Positions 1 through 8,054 of a DNA stretch of 44,328 nucleotides are shown one piece after another. The DNA is taken from assembly GCA_947632715.1 (NCBI GenBank), contig CANRQF010000003.1, forward strand, positions 1-44,328, read 5' to 3'. Under the pieces are notes generated by a model. It was not told the origin of the DNA. It ran no database searches and saw nothing but the letters and a program-made list of their open reading frames with translations. Position 1 is the first letter of the stretch. The number at the start of each line of letters is the position of its first letter. The stretch comes from an uncultured Bacilli bacterium (GTDB taxonomy: Bacteria > Bacillota_I > Bacilli_A > RF39 > UBA660). Made by a program: the position numbers and the translations under genes.

Positions 1-359
1 ATATCCGGATATTTAGCATAATATTTTAAAGCATCTTTTACATTATCGACAAATTCATCATATACTTTAAAATCTGTAAAACATAAAATATTTTTATCAC
101 ATAATGTTTTTATCTCCCAATCATATTTGATATATTCATTTAAATCTAATTCTTTATTCATTATTATTTTTAAAAAATTTAATTCTTTTTTAGTACATAA
201 ACTAAATATATAATTTTCTTGATTATAAACATTAATAATTTCTTCAATCATTTTCTTTTTAGTTATTTTTTCATAATATTTTGGATCTTCAGTTACCTTT
301 AAATAAGCCTCATAAACATAGCTTTTAGAATATTTTTTCAAATCATCAATTAATTTCAT
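1..359 (-). CDS. Hypothetical protein, N-terminal part (runs off the window)
   Basis: An open frame runs from an ATG at 359 through the left edge, giving about 119 residues without a stop. A clear ribosome binding site (AAGAGG) lies 5-6 bases upstream of the ATG. The visible part starts MKLIDDLKKYSK, is rich in Lys, Glu, Tyr and Ile, looks mostly helical, and has no signal peptide or membrane segment. I do not recognise a family. It lies downstream of the recombinase gene on the same strand, so it could be cargo or simply chromosomal flank. Confidence 0.6.
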   Translation of the reverse strand, partial: MKLIDDLKKYSKSYVYEAYLKVTEDPKYYEKITKKKMIEEIINVYNQENYIFSLCTKKELNFLKIIMNKELDLNEYIKYDWEIKTLCDKNILCFTDFKVYDEFVDNVKDALKYYAKYPD

Positions 360-433
360 ATATACCTCTTTTTCTATATATTATCTTATTATTTACCATA
401 ATACAAGATTAAAAAAAAGAAATTGTTAATAAA

Positions 434-1351
434 TTAACTTGCTATAAACTCTGCTAAGTTTTCAATTGCTTGTTTTTTTAATTCAAAAGATGGATGAACA
501 TATAATTTTAAAGTTATTTCAATAGATGAATGTCCTAGTATTTCACTAAGTGTTTTAATATCCATTTTAGCCTCAATTGCTCTTGTAGCAAAGGTATGTC
601 TTAGCGTATGGAAATTAATATAATTAAGATTGCATTTTTTAATTACGCCACGATAAAATTCTTCAAAATATCTAGGATCATATAACTTATTACTACCTGA
701 TAATAAATAATAATCATTATCTTTAACTAATACTTTTAAATATTCCATAATAAACTTTGGAACTGGTACTGTTCTTTTAGATGTGTCACTTTTAGGAGTA
801 CTAGCAATTAATGTTGTTCTTGTTTTACCATTACTTTTATTTTTTATTCTAGCAATAGTTCTTTTAACTTCTAAAGAATTATTATAAAAATCAATATCTT
901 CCCATTTTAAACCACATACTTCACCTATTCTAAGTCCTGTATACATACACAAAAGTAAACATATTTTTCTAATATTAATATTAGTTTTTAAATAATTTAC
1001 TAAAATATTTTGTTCATCTTTAGAAAATATATAAATAGTTTTTAAATTATTTTTGACTTTTAAATCATTTAAATTAATATAATCTATATAATGTTCTTCA
1101 CAAGCAAATTTAGTGCTAGCTTTAATAATATAAATAATAGTTTTAATAACAGATAAAGATAAATTACTATCTTTATATTCATTAATAGTCTTGATAATTA
1201 TTTCTTTATTTAATTCATTTAAATATAAATTTCCTAAATAATTATTGATATATTTACTTATTATACCTTCATATCTAAGTTGTGATTGAATCTTAATATC
1301 TCCTTTTTGTTTTAACCATAACTTTAAAATATCTTTATATTTATAGGCCAT
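434..1351 (-). CDS. Tyrosine recombinase / phage-type integrase
   Basis: This 305-residue protein is a site-specific DNA recombinase of the tyrosine (XerC/lambda Int) family, which cuts and rejoins DNA through a phosphotyrosine. The N-terminal ~100 residues fit a SAM-like core-binding domain. The catalytic domain shows R141 (TGLRIGEV), H248 and R251 (HTLRH), H274 (LGHSS) and the nucleophile Y284 (KLYVHP). I start at ATG 1351 because a strong GGGGGTGA site precedes it; the frame is open 17 codons further. It is about the length of Tn916/phage integrases. There is no excisionase, repressor or structural phage gene in view, and no tRNA beside it, so the element it moves is either outside the window or lost. 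Confidence 0.88.
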   Translation of the reverse strand: MAYKYKDILKLWLKQKGDIKIQSQLRYEGIISKYINNYLGNLYLNELNKEIIIKTINEYKDSNLSLSVIKTIIYIIKASTKFACEEHYIDYINLNDLKVKNNLKTIYIFSKDEQNILVNYLKTNINIRKICLLLCMYTGLRIGEVCGLKWEDIDFYNNSLEVKRTIARIKNKSNGKTRTTLIASTPKSDTSKRTVPVPKFIMEYLKVLVKDNDYYLLSGSNKLYDPRYFEEFYRGVIKKCNLNYINFHTLRHTFATRAIEAKMDIKTLSEILGHSSIEITLKLYVHPSFELKKQAIENLAEFIAS

Positions 1352-1399
1352 TATCTCACCCCCTGAAATGTATATTTTAGTACACATTTTAAAACAATA

Positions 1400-1425
1400 C
1401 AAAAAAAGTAGAAAAATTCTACTTT
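1400..1425 (-). terminator. Rho-independent terminator
   Basis: A 9-bp stem (AAAGTAGAA / TTCTACTTT) with a 3-base loop is followed by a run of T on the minus strand. It lies about 180 bases downstream of the YsxE-like gene and just before the recombinase, so it most likely ends the spoVID-ysxE transcript. Confidence 0.6.
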
Positions 1426-1469
1426 CACACTTCTTTATAAATTAAATATATTATTATAGGTGAACATAT

Positions 1470-1643
1470 ATGGTAAGAAGACCTAATCCAACTTTTTATA
1501 TCTTTTGTGCAATTGGTTTATGTATATTAATATTCTATCAATTAATTATAACTTTTATTTTACCATTTCGTTATAATATTTTTATCTTAACCGTTGAAAT
1601 TATTCTCTTATTCTTCTGTATCAGCCGCATAATATGGTTTTAA
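1470..1643 (+). CDS. Small two-helix membrane protein (57 aa)
   Basis: An ATG at 1470 has a good AGGTGA site 6 bases upstream and opens a 57-residue frame ending in TAA. The product begins MVRRPNPTF and consists of two hydrophobic stretches, about residues 9-32 and 36-57, with a positively charged N-terminus, so it should be a hairpin membrane protein. The last 36 bases overlap the convergent 3' end of the YsxE-like gene. I do not recognise a family. The gene is on the opposite strand to everything around it, and the ribosome binding site plus clean hydrophobic pattern argue that it is real. Confidence 0.5.
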   Translation: MVRRPNPTFYIFCAIGLCILIFYQLIITFILPFRYNIFILTVEIILLFFCISRIIWF

Positions 1644-2504
1644 AAATAGTTCTGTCTTATAGACATAATCTAAATCTTTACGCATATTTTTACAAATAGT
1701 AAATTCATCACCTTCAAATTTAATTTCTGGTACTAATGATATTAATACAAAAAACAATTTTTCTTCTTCTATAGATAAGTTATTAATCATTTTATATTTT
1801 TCATAAATAGTACTAAATTCTAATTCCCAAAAATTATGCTGATACAATTTATATAAATCTAAGATGGGTGTATCAAACTTAGCTTTATCCCAACTTATTA
1901 AATAATCTTTATCACTTCTTAAATAATGGTCTAAACTTAAATTATTATGAATGAGAGATATTCTTTCATTCTTTTTTTCTTTAACCATACTATACCAGTT
2001 ATCAAGTTCTCTTTCGGTAAACTCTAAAGCAGCTTTTAATTTCGAATAATTTCTTAAAAATTCATATTCTGATGGTGAATTATAAATATTTTTTAAATAA
2101 AGTTCATAATATTTTAAATAATAATCTTTTAAATATAATATATTATTTTTAATATCTTCATATATTTCTTTAAAAGTTTCTTCTGATACTTCTTTACTAT
2201 ATGATGTTTTAGAGTGAAGTAATGCTACAACGGAAATTAAATCTTCACTCTTAGATGGATTTATTACTTCATTATCTTCTACATACTCATATATATAAGT
2301 ATCATCTCGACTAGTATTATATATTTCGGGAAAATAATTAAAATTTCGGGATTTTAAATAATTAAAAATACTAATCAAATCTTTATTTTTAGGTTTATCT
2401 TTTACAACAAAATTACCACTTGTAGTTTCTAATATAGTACACTTACCTCTTATTGTATAACGATAAGGTTTATATAAAGATTTTAAAGTTTCTAATCTAT
2501 TCAT
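1608..2504 (-). CDS. ysxE: YsxE-like spore coat protein (CotS / aminoglycoside-phosphotransferase fold)
   Basis: This ~298-residue protein resembles the CotS/YsxE family of coat-associated proteins, which share the kinase-like fold of aminoglycoside phosphotransferases. Near residues 184-195 the catalytic loop reads LIHNNLSLDHYL, and a metal-loop equivalent (SWDKAKFDTP) follows near 204-213. The usual HxD catalytic Asp is Asn here, so activity as a kinase is doubtful. The start overlaps the end of spoVID by 8 bases, and spoVID-ysxE is also the order in B. subtilis, which is the main support for the name. I prefer ATG 2504 over the GTG just before it. Confidence 0.72.
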   Translation of the reverse strand: MNRLETLKSLYKPYRYTIRGKCTILETTSGNFVVKDKPKNKDLISIFNYLKSRNFNYFPEIYNTSRDDTYIYEYVEDNEVINPSKSEDLISVVALLHSKTSYSKEVSEETFKEIYEDIKNNILYLKDYYLKYYELYLKNIYNSPSEYEFLRNYSKLKAALEFTERELDNWYSMVKEKKNERISLIHNNLSLDHYLRSDKDYLISWDKAKFDTPILDLYKLYQHNFWELEFSTIYEKYKMINNLSIEEEKLFFVLISLVPEIKFEGDEFTICKNMRKDLDYVYKTELFLKPYYAADTEE

Positions 2505-3315
2505 CACCTAGAGGAATTAATACTTTATCACCAACATTTAAAGCATCTATATTATTGTATTCATTAATTAAAGATACAGGTACTTTATACAGTGTACTTA
2601 TTGATTCAAAAGTTTCATTTTCTTTAACAATATGGATATGATATGTAACAAAGGTATCATCTTCATTTTTAATAGTATCCATTATTGTTTTTTCATCCTC
2701 ACTATCTAATCTTTCTTTAATTATTTCTTCGGTAACTGATTCTTTTACTTCTTCATTAATATCTTTTACTTTTTCATCTATTTTTTCTTCTTCAACCATT
2801 TGTTCTTCCTTTCTATCTTCTTCCACCACATCTTTAACTTCTTTATCATTTTCATCCTCACTTTCTTTTTCTTCCGCACTTACATCTACTTCTGTATCCG
2901 TTATGGCATCATCCATAAAAGCTAAATCACTATTCATCTCTTCATCATCTACTCGCTCAAATAATTCATCATTACTATCATCAATTAAATCTTCTAAAAC
3001 ATCACCAGATAAAGAGTATTCAATATTAATTTTTAATTTAGTATTATCTACAATATCATAAGAAAAATCTTCAATATTAAAATCTACTGATTCTCTATCG
3101 ATATCACTTCTAAGTTCTACTGTAAAAGGTAAAGTATACTTAAATTCTTCAGTATTAACACTTAATTCATGACTTTTATATTCACCACTTATATAAAAAT
3201 TACCAAGAACTACTCCATCATTGACATTATAATCATGTTCTAAAGACATTTTAGTTATTTCACGAATATTACTTTTAAAATCGATTTCACTTTCAAAGGG
3301 TATTTTTATAAACAT
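2497..3315 (-). CDS. spoVID: SpoVID-like spore coat assembly protein with C-terminal LysM
   Basis: SpoVID in Bacillus encases the forespore during coat assembly and recruits SafA. Here the N-terminal ~105 residues (FIKIPFESEI...) form a beta-rich SpoVID-type domain, the middle ~100 residues are a highly acidic Glu/Asp/Lys-rich linker, and the C-terminal ~45 residues are a LysM peptidoglycan-binding module (YKVPVSLINEYNNI). At 272 residues it is much shorter than the ~575-residue B. subtilis protein, mostly in the acidic middle. I start at ATG 3315, which has a GGAG site; the frame is open 10 codons upstream. Its partner ysxE follows directly. Confidence 0.78.
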   Translation of the reverse strand: MFIKIPFESEIDFKSNIREITKMSLEHDYNVNDGVVLGNFYISGEYKSHELSVNTEEFKYTLPFTVELRSDIDRESVDFNIEDFSYDIVDNTKLKINIEYSLSGDVLEDLIDDSNDELFERVDDEEMNSDLAFMDDAITDTEVDVSAEEKESEDENDKEVKDVVEEDRKEEQMVEEEKIDEKVKDINEEVKESVTEEIIKERLDSEDEKTIMDTIKNEDDTFVTYHIHIVKENETFESISTLYKVPVSLINEYNNIDALNVGDKVLIPLGDE

Positions 3316-3333
3316 ATTATCATCTCCTAAAAA

Positions 3334-3359
3334 ATAATATGTCATAAAAAAAATAATAT
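3334..3359 (-). promoter_or_regulatory. Possible sigma-E-type promoter of spoVID
   Basis: An ATA triplet (3357-3359) lies 15 bases upstream of CATATTAT (3334-3341). This fits the loose sigma-E pattern ATA-N16-CATANNNT, and spoVID is a sigma-E gene in B. subtilis. The site overlaps the lon terminator and sits in very AT-rich DNA, so a chance match is possible. Confidence 0.3.
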
Positions 3360-3374
3360 AACTAAGATATTATT
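3346..3374 (-). terminator. Terminator of lon, overlapping its stop codon
   Basis: An 8-bp stem (AATAATAT / ATATTATT, 3352-3374) is followed by six or more T on the minus strand. The upstream arm includes the lon stop codon. Confidence 0.55.
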
Positions 3375-5652
3375 TTTTTTGTCTATTAAATAAATCATTA
3401 AAGATAGTATCATAATTTTTAACTAATTTAATTTCTACACTATCTAAAACTACCTTTGGTATTTCTTTTAAATCTTTTTCATTATCAAATGGAATATATA
3501 CTTTTTTAATACCATAATTATAAGCAGCGATAAGTTTCTCTTTTAAGCCACCAACTTTTATTAAATCACCTTTTAAAGATATTTCACCCGTAAATGAGAC
3601 ATCATTACCAATTACCACATCAAGTAGTTTAGATAAAATAACGGTAACAATGGCTACCCCACAAGAAGGACCATCTTTTTTTAATGAAGAAGATAAGAAA
3701 TGAATATGAAGGGTATGATCATAAAACATAGTATTACTAACATAATTTTTTTCTCTAATAAATGATAAAGCCACCATAACACTTTCTTTTAGTACTTCTC
3801 CAAGTTGACCTGTTAAAATAACTTTTTCATCACCATTAAATATCGAACACTCTAATCTAGTAACATCGCCACCTATATTAGTATAGGCTAAGATATTAAC
3901 TACACCTGAATTATTAATTTCTTTATTTTCTAAAGATTCTCCTTCTTTTAAATATTTAACAACTTCTAATTCTCCTACTACTAAAGATTTAGTTGATGTA
4001 ATTAATTTCGTAATCAACTTTTTTAATATTCTTTCTAAATCACGAACACCAGCTTCTTTAGTATAATTATTGATTATATACATAATTGTTTCATCTTTAA
4101 TTAATAATTTACGACTCATATTAAATTCATCATAAATCTTTGGTAAGATATATTTTTTGGCAATATCAACTTTTTCAAAAATATTATAACTAGAAAGTTC
4201 AATAATTTCTAAACGATCATATAAAGGATATGGTATATCTTTAATATCATTAGCAGTAAGAACAAACATAACTTGACTTAAATCAAATGGTTCTTCAATA
4301 TAGTTATCTACAAAATGAACATTTTGGGTACTATCTAATATGTCTAATAAAGTACTGGCTGGATCTCCCTTATAATCCTTAACCATTTTATCTACTTCAT
4401 CAATTAAAATAACAGGATTTTTAGTATTACATTTCTTTATGGCTTGAATAATTTTACCAGGTAAACTTCCTAAATAAGTACGACGGGAACCAACGAGTTC
4501 AGTAGCATCATTTAAACCACCAACACTTATTTTATAATATTCTCTATTTAAAGCATGAGCAATACTTTCCGTAATAGTAGTTTTACCAATTCCTGGCGGA
4601 CCAACTAAACAAATAATAGGACTACTAATCTCCGGATTAATATTTTTAATATTGATATAATCTTCAATTCTTGATTTAATTTCATTTAAACCAAAATGAC
4701 TTTTATTAAGCTTATTCAATACTGATTTTACATTAAGATTTTCTTTACTTAAAGTATTCCAAGGTAAATTTAATGTCCAATCCAAATAATTTTTAAGCAC
4801 ACCATGTTCAGGTGAATTTGATGATAAATTTTTTAATCTAGTTATACTCTCATATAATTTAGTAAAAGTCTTTTTATCTAAATCTAAAGTATTTAATTTA
4901 TCATAGTATTCTTTTATTTCATCATCGTATTCTTTAGCATCTCCTAAAGCAAGTTCTATTTCTTTTAATTTTTCTTTTAAATAATATTCCTCTTGTTCTT
5001 TAGATAATCTTATTTCAATATTATTATCTATTTTTTCTTCTAACTCTATATGTTTAATTTCAGTTTTTATATCTTTTATTAATGATAATGCTCTTTTTTC
5101 TGGATTAACTTCTTGCATATATTGCATTTTTTGTTTTGGTTTAAGTGGTAAAAAAGTGGTAATCGCATCACATAAGAAACTTAAATCATCATTATCATTA
5201 ACTACTTTTAATATACTATTAGAAATATTTGGTGAAGATTCGATATAACTATTTAAATTATCTCTTAATTTATTTTTTATAACTTCTTCTCCATTAGCTT
5301 CAAACTTAGGTAATACGATATCACAAAAATAGGCACTAATAATATCATCACTAAACGCTTTATAATTAAGTATTCTAACTCTTTTTTCTCCTCGTAAAGT
5401 AAGTCTTAAATTACCATTAGATAATTCTAATTTGTTTTTAATTACCGCAATAACACCCACTAAAGGAAGATCAGCAATTGATGGAGTTAACGTATTAGTA
5501 TTAGGTGTAACAATTAAAACTCTATTATTATATTTTTTATTACTAACTTTAATTATTTTTTTACTTATTTCATCTTTTAATTCAATTTTTATTTCTTGAA
5601 AAGGCAAGATTACTAGGTCCTTAAGTAACATTACTAATACTAAATTATCCAT
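3370..5652 (-). CDS. lon: ATP-dependent Lon protease (LonA type)
   Basis: Lon unfolds and degrades misfolded and regulatory proteins in the cytoplasm. The 760-residue product has the N-terminal substrate domain (~1-195), a coiled helical region (~200-310), an AAA+ domain with Walker A GPPGIGKT (351-358) and Walker B ILIDEVDK (~417-423), and a C-terminal peptidase domain. The Ser-Lys dyad is S663 in KDGPSCG and K706 in GGLKEK; the 43-residue spacing equals that in E. coli Lon. The residue after Ser is Cys rather than the common Ala, and probably harmless. It has its own promoter and a strong GGAGGTG site. The order tig ... lon ... spoVID-ysxE is a compressed version of the Bacillus region; clpX, lonB and the hem genes are absent here. 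Confidence 0.96.
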   Translation of the reverse strand: MDNLVLVMLLKDLVILPFQEIKIELKDEISKKIIKVSNKKYNNRVLIVTPNTNTLTPSIADLPLVGVIAVIKNKLELSNGNLRLTLRGEKRVRILNYKAFSDDIISAYFCDIVLPKFEANGEEVIKNKLRDNLNSYIESSPNISNSILKVVNDNDDLSFLCDAITTFLPLKPKQKMQYMQEVNPEKRALSLIKDIKTEIKHIELEEKIDNNIEIRLSKEQEEYYLKEKLKEIELALGDAKEYDDEIKEYYDKLNTLDLDKKTFTKLYESITRLKNLSSNSPEHGVLKNYLDWTLNLPWNTLSKENLNVKSVLNKLNKSHFGLNEIKSRIEDYINIKNINPEISSPIICLVGPPGIGKTTITESIAHALNREYYKISVGGLNDATELVGSRRTYLGSLPGKIIQAIKKCNTKNPVILIDEVDKMVKDYKGDPASTLLDILDSTQNVHFVDNYIEEPFDLSQVMFVLTANDIKDIPYPLYDRLEIIELSSYNIFEKVDIAKKYILPKIYDEFNMSRKLLIKDETIMYIINNYTKEAGVRDLERILKKLITKLITSTKSLVVGELEVVKYLKEGESLENKEINNSGVVNILAYTNIGGDVTRLECSIFNGDEKVILTGQLGEVLKESVMVALSFIREKNYVSNTMFYDHTLHIHFLSSSLKKDGPSCGVAIVTVILSKLLDVVIGNDVSFTGEISLKGDLIKVGGLKEKLIAAYNYGIKKVYIPFDNEKDLKEIPKVVLDSVEIKLVKNYDTIFNDLFNRQKK

Positions 5653-5678
5653 AGTAACACCTCCAAAATATAAATCTT

Positions 5679-5707
5679 ATTATAATGGTAAAAAAATAAT
5701 TTGTAAA
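5679..5707 (-). promoter_or_regulatory. Sigma-A promoter of lon
   Basis: TTTACA (5702-5707), a 17-base spacer and TATAAT (5679-5684) lie 27 bases upstream of the lon start on the minus strand. I see no heat-shock operator. Confidence 0.6.
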
Positions 5708-5741
5708 TAAAAATTAAGTGATTTTTTCGAAAAATTTTGAA

Positions 5742-5768
5742 AGAAAAAAGGCAACTAAAAAGTTGCCC
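5742..5768 (-). terminator. Terminator after tig and the 128-aa gene
   Basis: A 7-bp stem (GGCAACT / AGTTGCC) with a 4-base loop is followed by TTTTTT on the minus strand, just past the stop of the 128-residue gene. Confidence 0.8.
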
Positions 5769-5777
5769 TTAAAACTC

Positions 5778-6164
5778 TTAATTTAAAGTTAAAGTACGCT
5801 TATTTTTAATATTTAAATCTTCATAATCTAAGCCATTTATATTAATAAATTTCTTACTATCTTCTAATGGTATTATATTATAATAATAAGTTTTATTTAT
5901 ATCATTAATAACTCCTATTTCATAACCTACATCATTATATTTAATTAAATATTTCTCATTAAATATATCTGTTATACCTTTTATACCTAATTTATTTGCA
6001 TATAGTTCTACATATTCAAAAATATATTTTACTAATGTTTCTATAGTATAATCAATATTTTCTTTATCTTCTTTATAAGTAATAGATTCTACTTCTTGCA
6101 TACTTTCTTCTAATATTAATATTAAGTTTTCAATTATATATCTTATATATGAAATATCGTTCAT
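5778..6164 (-). CDS. Hypothetical cytoplasmic protein (128 aa)
   Basis: I do not recognise a family. The N-terminal half is helical and acidic (LILILEESMQEVESI), and the second half looks like alternating strands with many Asn, Tyr and Ile. There is no signal peptide or membrane helix. A GGGGG site lies 7 bases before the ATG. It is 24 bases downstream of tig with no terminator between them and a strong terminator after it, so the two are co-transcribed. That suggests a protein-folding or quality-control link by context only. Confidence 0.6.
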   Translation of the reverse strand: MNDISYIRYIIENLILILEESMQEVESITYKEDKENIDYTIETLVKYIFEYVELYANKLGIKGITDIFNEKYLIKYNDVGYEIGVINDINKTYYYNIIPLEDSKKFININGLDYEDLNIKNKRTLTLN

Positions 6165-6188
6165 TTTTTTACCCCCTAAACAATCTAT

Positions 6189-7436
6189 CTAATTATTTTC
6201 TTTTAATATTTCTAATGCTCTATGCATTTTCATATCATATTTTACTACTTCTAAAGAGCCATAAGCATTAATAAGTTCTTCTTTTTTAATACCATAGTTA
6301 GTAGCCATTTCTTCTGCTTTAGCATCTACTTCTTTTTCTGTAAAATCAATTTTTTCAGTATCAGCAATATATTCTAATAAGAATCTTTCTTTGATTCTCT
6401 TAATTGCTTCTGGTTCTATTTGTTTATGTAAATCTTCATGAGTTGTACCCGTAATACGATAATAATCTTCTATTTTTAAACCTTGTGATGCAAGTCTTCT
6501 TTCATAATCTTCAATCATACGATGTACTTCATCATCAACAATTTCATCATTTAATTCTACTTCAACATTTTTTATTGCTTTATTTAAAAGATCATCAATA
6601 AATTTATTTTCTATTTCAGTTTCTTTTCTTTCTTTAATAGTCTTTTCTACTTCTTTATCAAATTCTTCTTTAGTAGTTACATTATCTAAACCTAAATCTT
6701 TATAAAAATCTTCATTGATTTCTGGTAATTCTTTAGTCTTAATTTCATGAATTTTTACTTTAAATATTACTGGTTTATTTTTTAAATGTTCTACATATTC
6801 ATTTGGAAAAGTTAAATTTAAAGTAACTTCTTCATCTTGTTTATGACCAATTAATCCTTCTTCAAATCCTGGAATAAATGTATGTGATCCAATTTCTAAA
6901 GGATAATTTTCACCCTTACCACCATCAAGTGGTTTACCATCTACTTCACCATCAAAATCAATAACTACCGTATCACCATTTTCAACTTTACCATCTTCTT
7001 TAACTACTACTTCAGCTAAATTAGTTCTTAAAGTTTCAATTTCATTTTCTATTTCTTCTTTAGTTACTTTAACTTTATCTTTTTTAACTCCTAAATCTTT
7101 ATAACTACTTACTTTAACTTCTGGTTTAGTAATAATTTTAAATTTTAAAATAATACTTCCATCAGATATGCCAGTAATATCAATTAATGGTTGAGTAACT
7201 GGTACTAAATCATTTTCTTTCATTACTTGTTCATAACCAATAGTTATTGCTTCATTAATAGCATCTTCATATAATGGTTCATATCCCATTTTCTTAATAA
7301 ATACTTCTTTTGGAGCAGCACCTTTTCTAAAGCCATCAATTTTTGTATTTTTATTTACTTTCTTAAAAGCTTTATCAAGACAATTTGCCCATTTCTCACC
7401 TTCTAGTTTTACTTCAATTTCATGTACGTTTTTCAT
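6189..7436 (-). CDS. tig: Trigger factor (ribosome-bound chaperone / prolyl isomerase)
   Basis: Trigger factor binds the ribosome exit tunnel and shields nascent chains. The 415-residue protein has the N-terminal ribosome-binding domain with the signature loop GFRKGAAPKEVF (near residue 36), an FKBP-type PPIase domain (~150-240, GDTVVIDFDGEVDG ... PGFEEGLIGH), and a helical C-terminal chaperone domain rich in Glu and Lys. The usual GFRxGKxP loop has Ala in place of Lys, a mild change. Length is typical. It is first in a two-gene operon with its own promoter. Confidence 0.96.
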   Translation of the reverse strand: MKNVHEIEVKLEGEKWANCLDKAFKKVNKNTKIDGFRKGAAPKEVFIKKMGYEPLYEDAINEAITIGYEQVMKENDLVPVTQPLIDITGISDGSIILKFKIITKPEVKVSSYKDLGVKKDKVKVTKEEIENEIETLRTNLAEVVVKEDGKVENGDTVVIDFDGEVDGKPLDGGKGENYPLEIGSHTFIPGFEEGLIGHKQDEEVTLNLTFPNEYVEHLKNKPVIFKVKIHEIKTKELPEINEDFYKDLGLDNVTTKEEFDKEVEKTIKERKETEIENKFIDDLLNKAIKNVEVELNDEIVDDEVHRMIEDYERRLASQGLKIEDYYRITGTTHEDLHKQIEPEAIKRIKERFLLEYIADTEKIDFTEKEVDAKAEEMATNYGIKKEELINAYGSLEVVKYDMKMHRALEILKENN

Positions 7437-7461
7437 AAATTCCCTCGTTTCTTCGTTATGT

Positions 7462-7490
7462 ATTATAATATATTTCTCTTAACTTTACAA
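7462..7490 (-). promoter_or_regulatory. Sigma-A promoter of tig
   Basis: TTGTAA (7485-7490), a 17-base spacer and TATAAT (7462-7467) on the minus strand, 26 bases before the tig ATG. Confidence 0.65.
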
Positions 7491-7528
7491 GATAAAGAGT
7501 ATTTCATTTTTAAAATAAATGTTTAATT

Positions 7529-7552
7529 AAAAAAAGCCTAAATAATTAGGCT
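7529..7552 (-). terminator. Terminator of greA, containing its stop codon
   Basis: A 7-bp stem (AGCCTAA / TTAGGCT) with a 4-base loop is followed by seven T on the minus strand. The last sense codon and the TAA of greA lie in the left arm. It ends the long ireB-greA operon. Confidence 0.85.
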
Positions 7553-8016
7553 ATATTTAAGATTGTGATATTATAACCACCATTTGGACTTTCAACTAAA
7601 ACTGTATCACCAGTTTTATGTCCTTTCATGGCAACACCGATTGGTGATTCCACAGATATTTTATTATTAAATGGATCTGCTTCAACAGAAGATACTATTT
7701 TATATTCTTCTTCTTCACCATCTTCATCTTTAATAGTAACTACGGAACCAATGCCAACGCCACTGCCTTTTTTCTTAGCATCAACAATTTTACTATGTTC
7801 TAGTTTATATTCTAATTCTTTAATTCTAGCTTCAATTTGAGCTTGGTCATTACGAGCAGCATCATAATCAGCATTTTCAGATAAATCACCCATTGCTCTT
7901 GCTTCTTTTAAAGCTATAATAACTTCTTTTCTTTTAACATTTTTAAGTTCATCTAATTCAGTTTCTAACTCCAAATAACCCTCTGCAGTTAATTCAAAAA
8001 CATCATCTTTTTTCAT
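7546..8016 (-). CDS. greA: Transcription elongation factor GreA
   Basis: GreA stimulates RNA cleavage by backtracked RNA polymerase. The 156-residue protein has the N-terminal coiled coil with the acidic tip (ARAMGDLSENADYDAARNDQ, ~residues 39-58; D45 and E48 are the expected catalytic acidic residues) and the C-terminal FKBP-like domain (SPIGVAMKGHKTGD). Length and motifs are typical. It is the last gene of the operon, after trhP2, as in B. subtilis except that udk is missing between them. Confidence 0.97.
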   Translation of the reverse strand: MKKDDVFELTAEGYLELETELDELKNVKRKEVIIALKEARAMGDLSENADYDAARNDQAQIEARIKELEYKLEHSKIVDAKKKGSGVGIGSVVTIKDEDGEEEEYKIVSSVEADPFNNKISVESPIGVAMKGHKTGDTVLVESPNGGYNITILNIA

Positions 8017-8054
8017 GTTAAATCTCTCCTTTTTATATGACTTACCAAATGATA

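Noticed and set aside
434..1351. Prophage or integrative element within the window
   Set aside because: Only an integrase is present; no repressor, replication, packaging or structural genes, and the genes to its right are conserved chromosomal ones.
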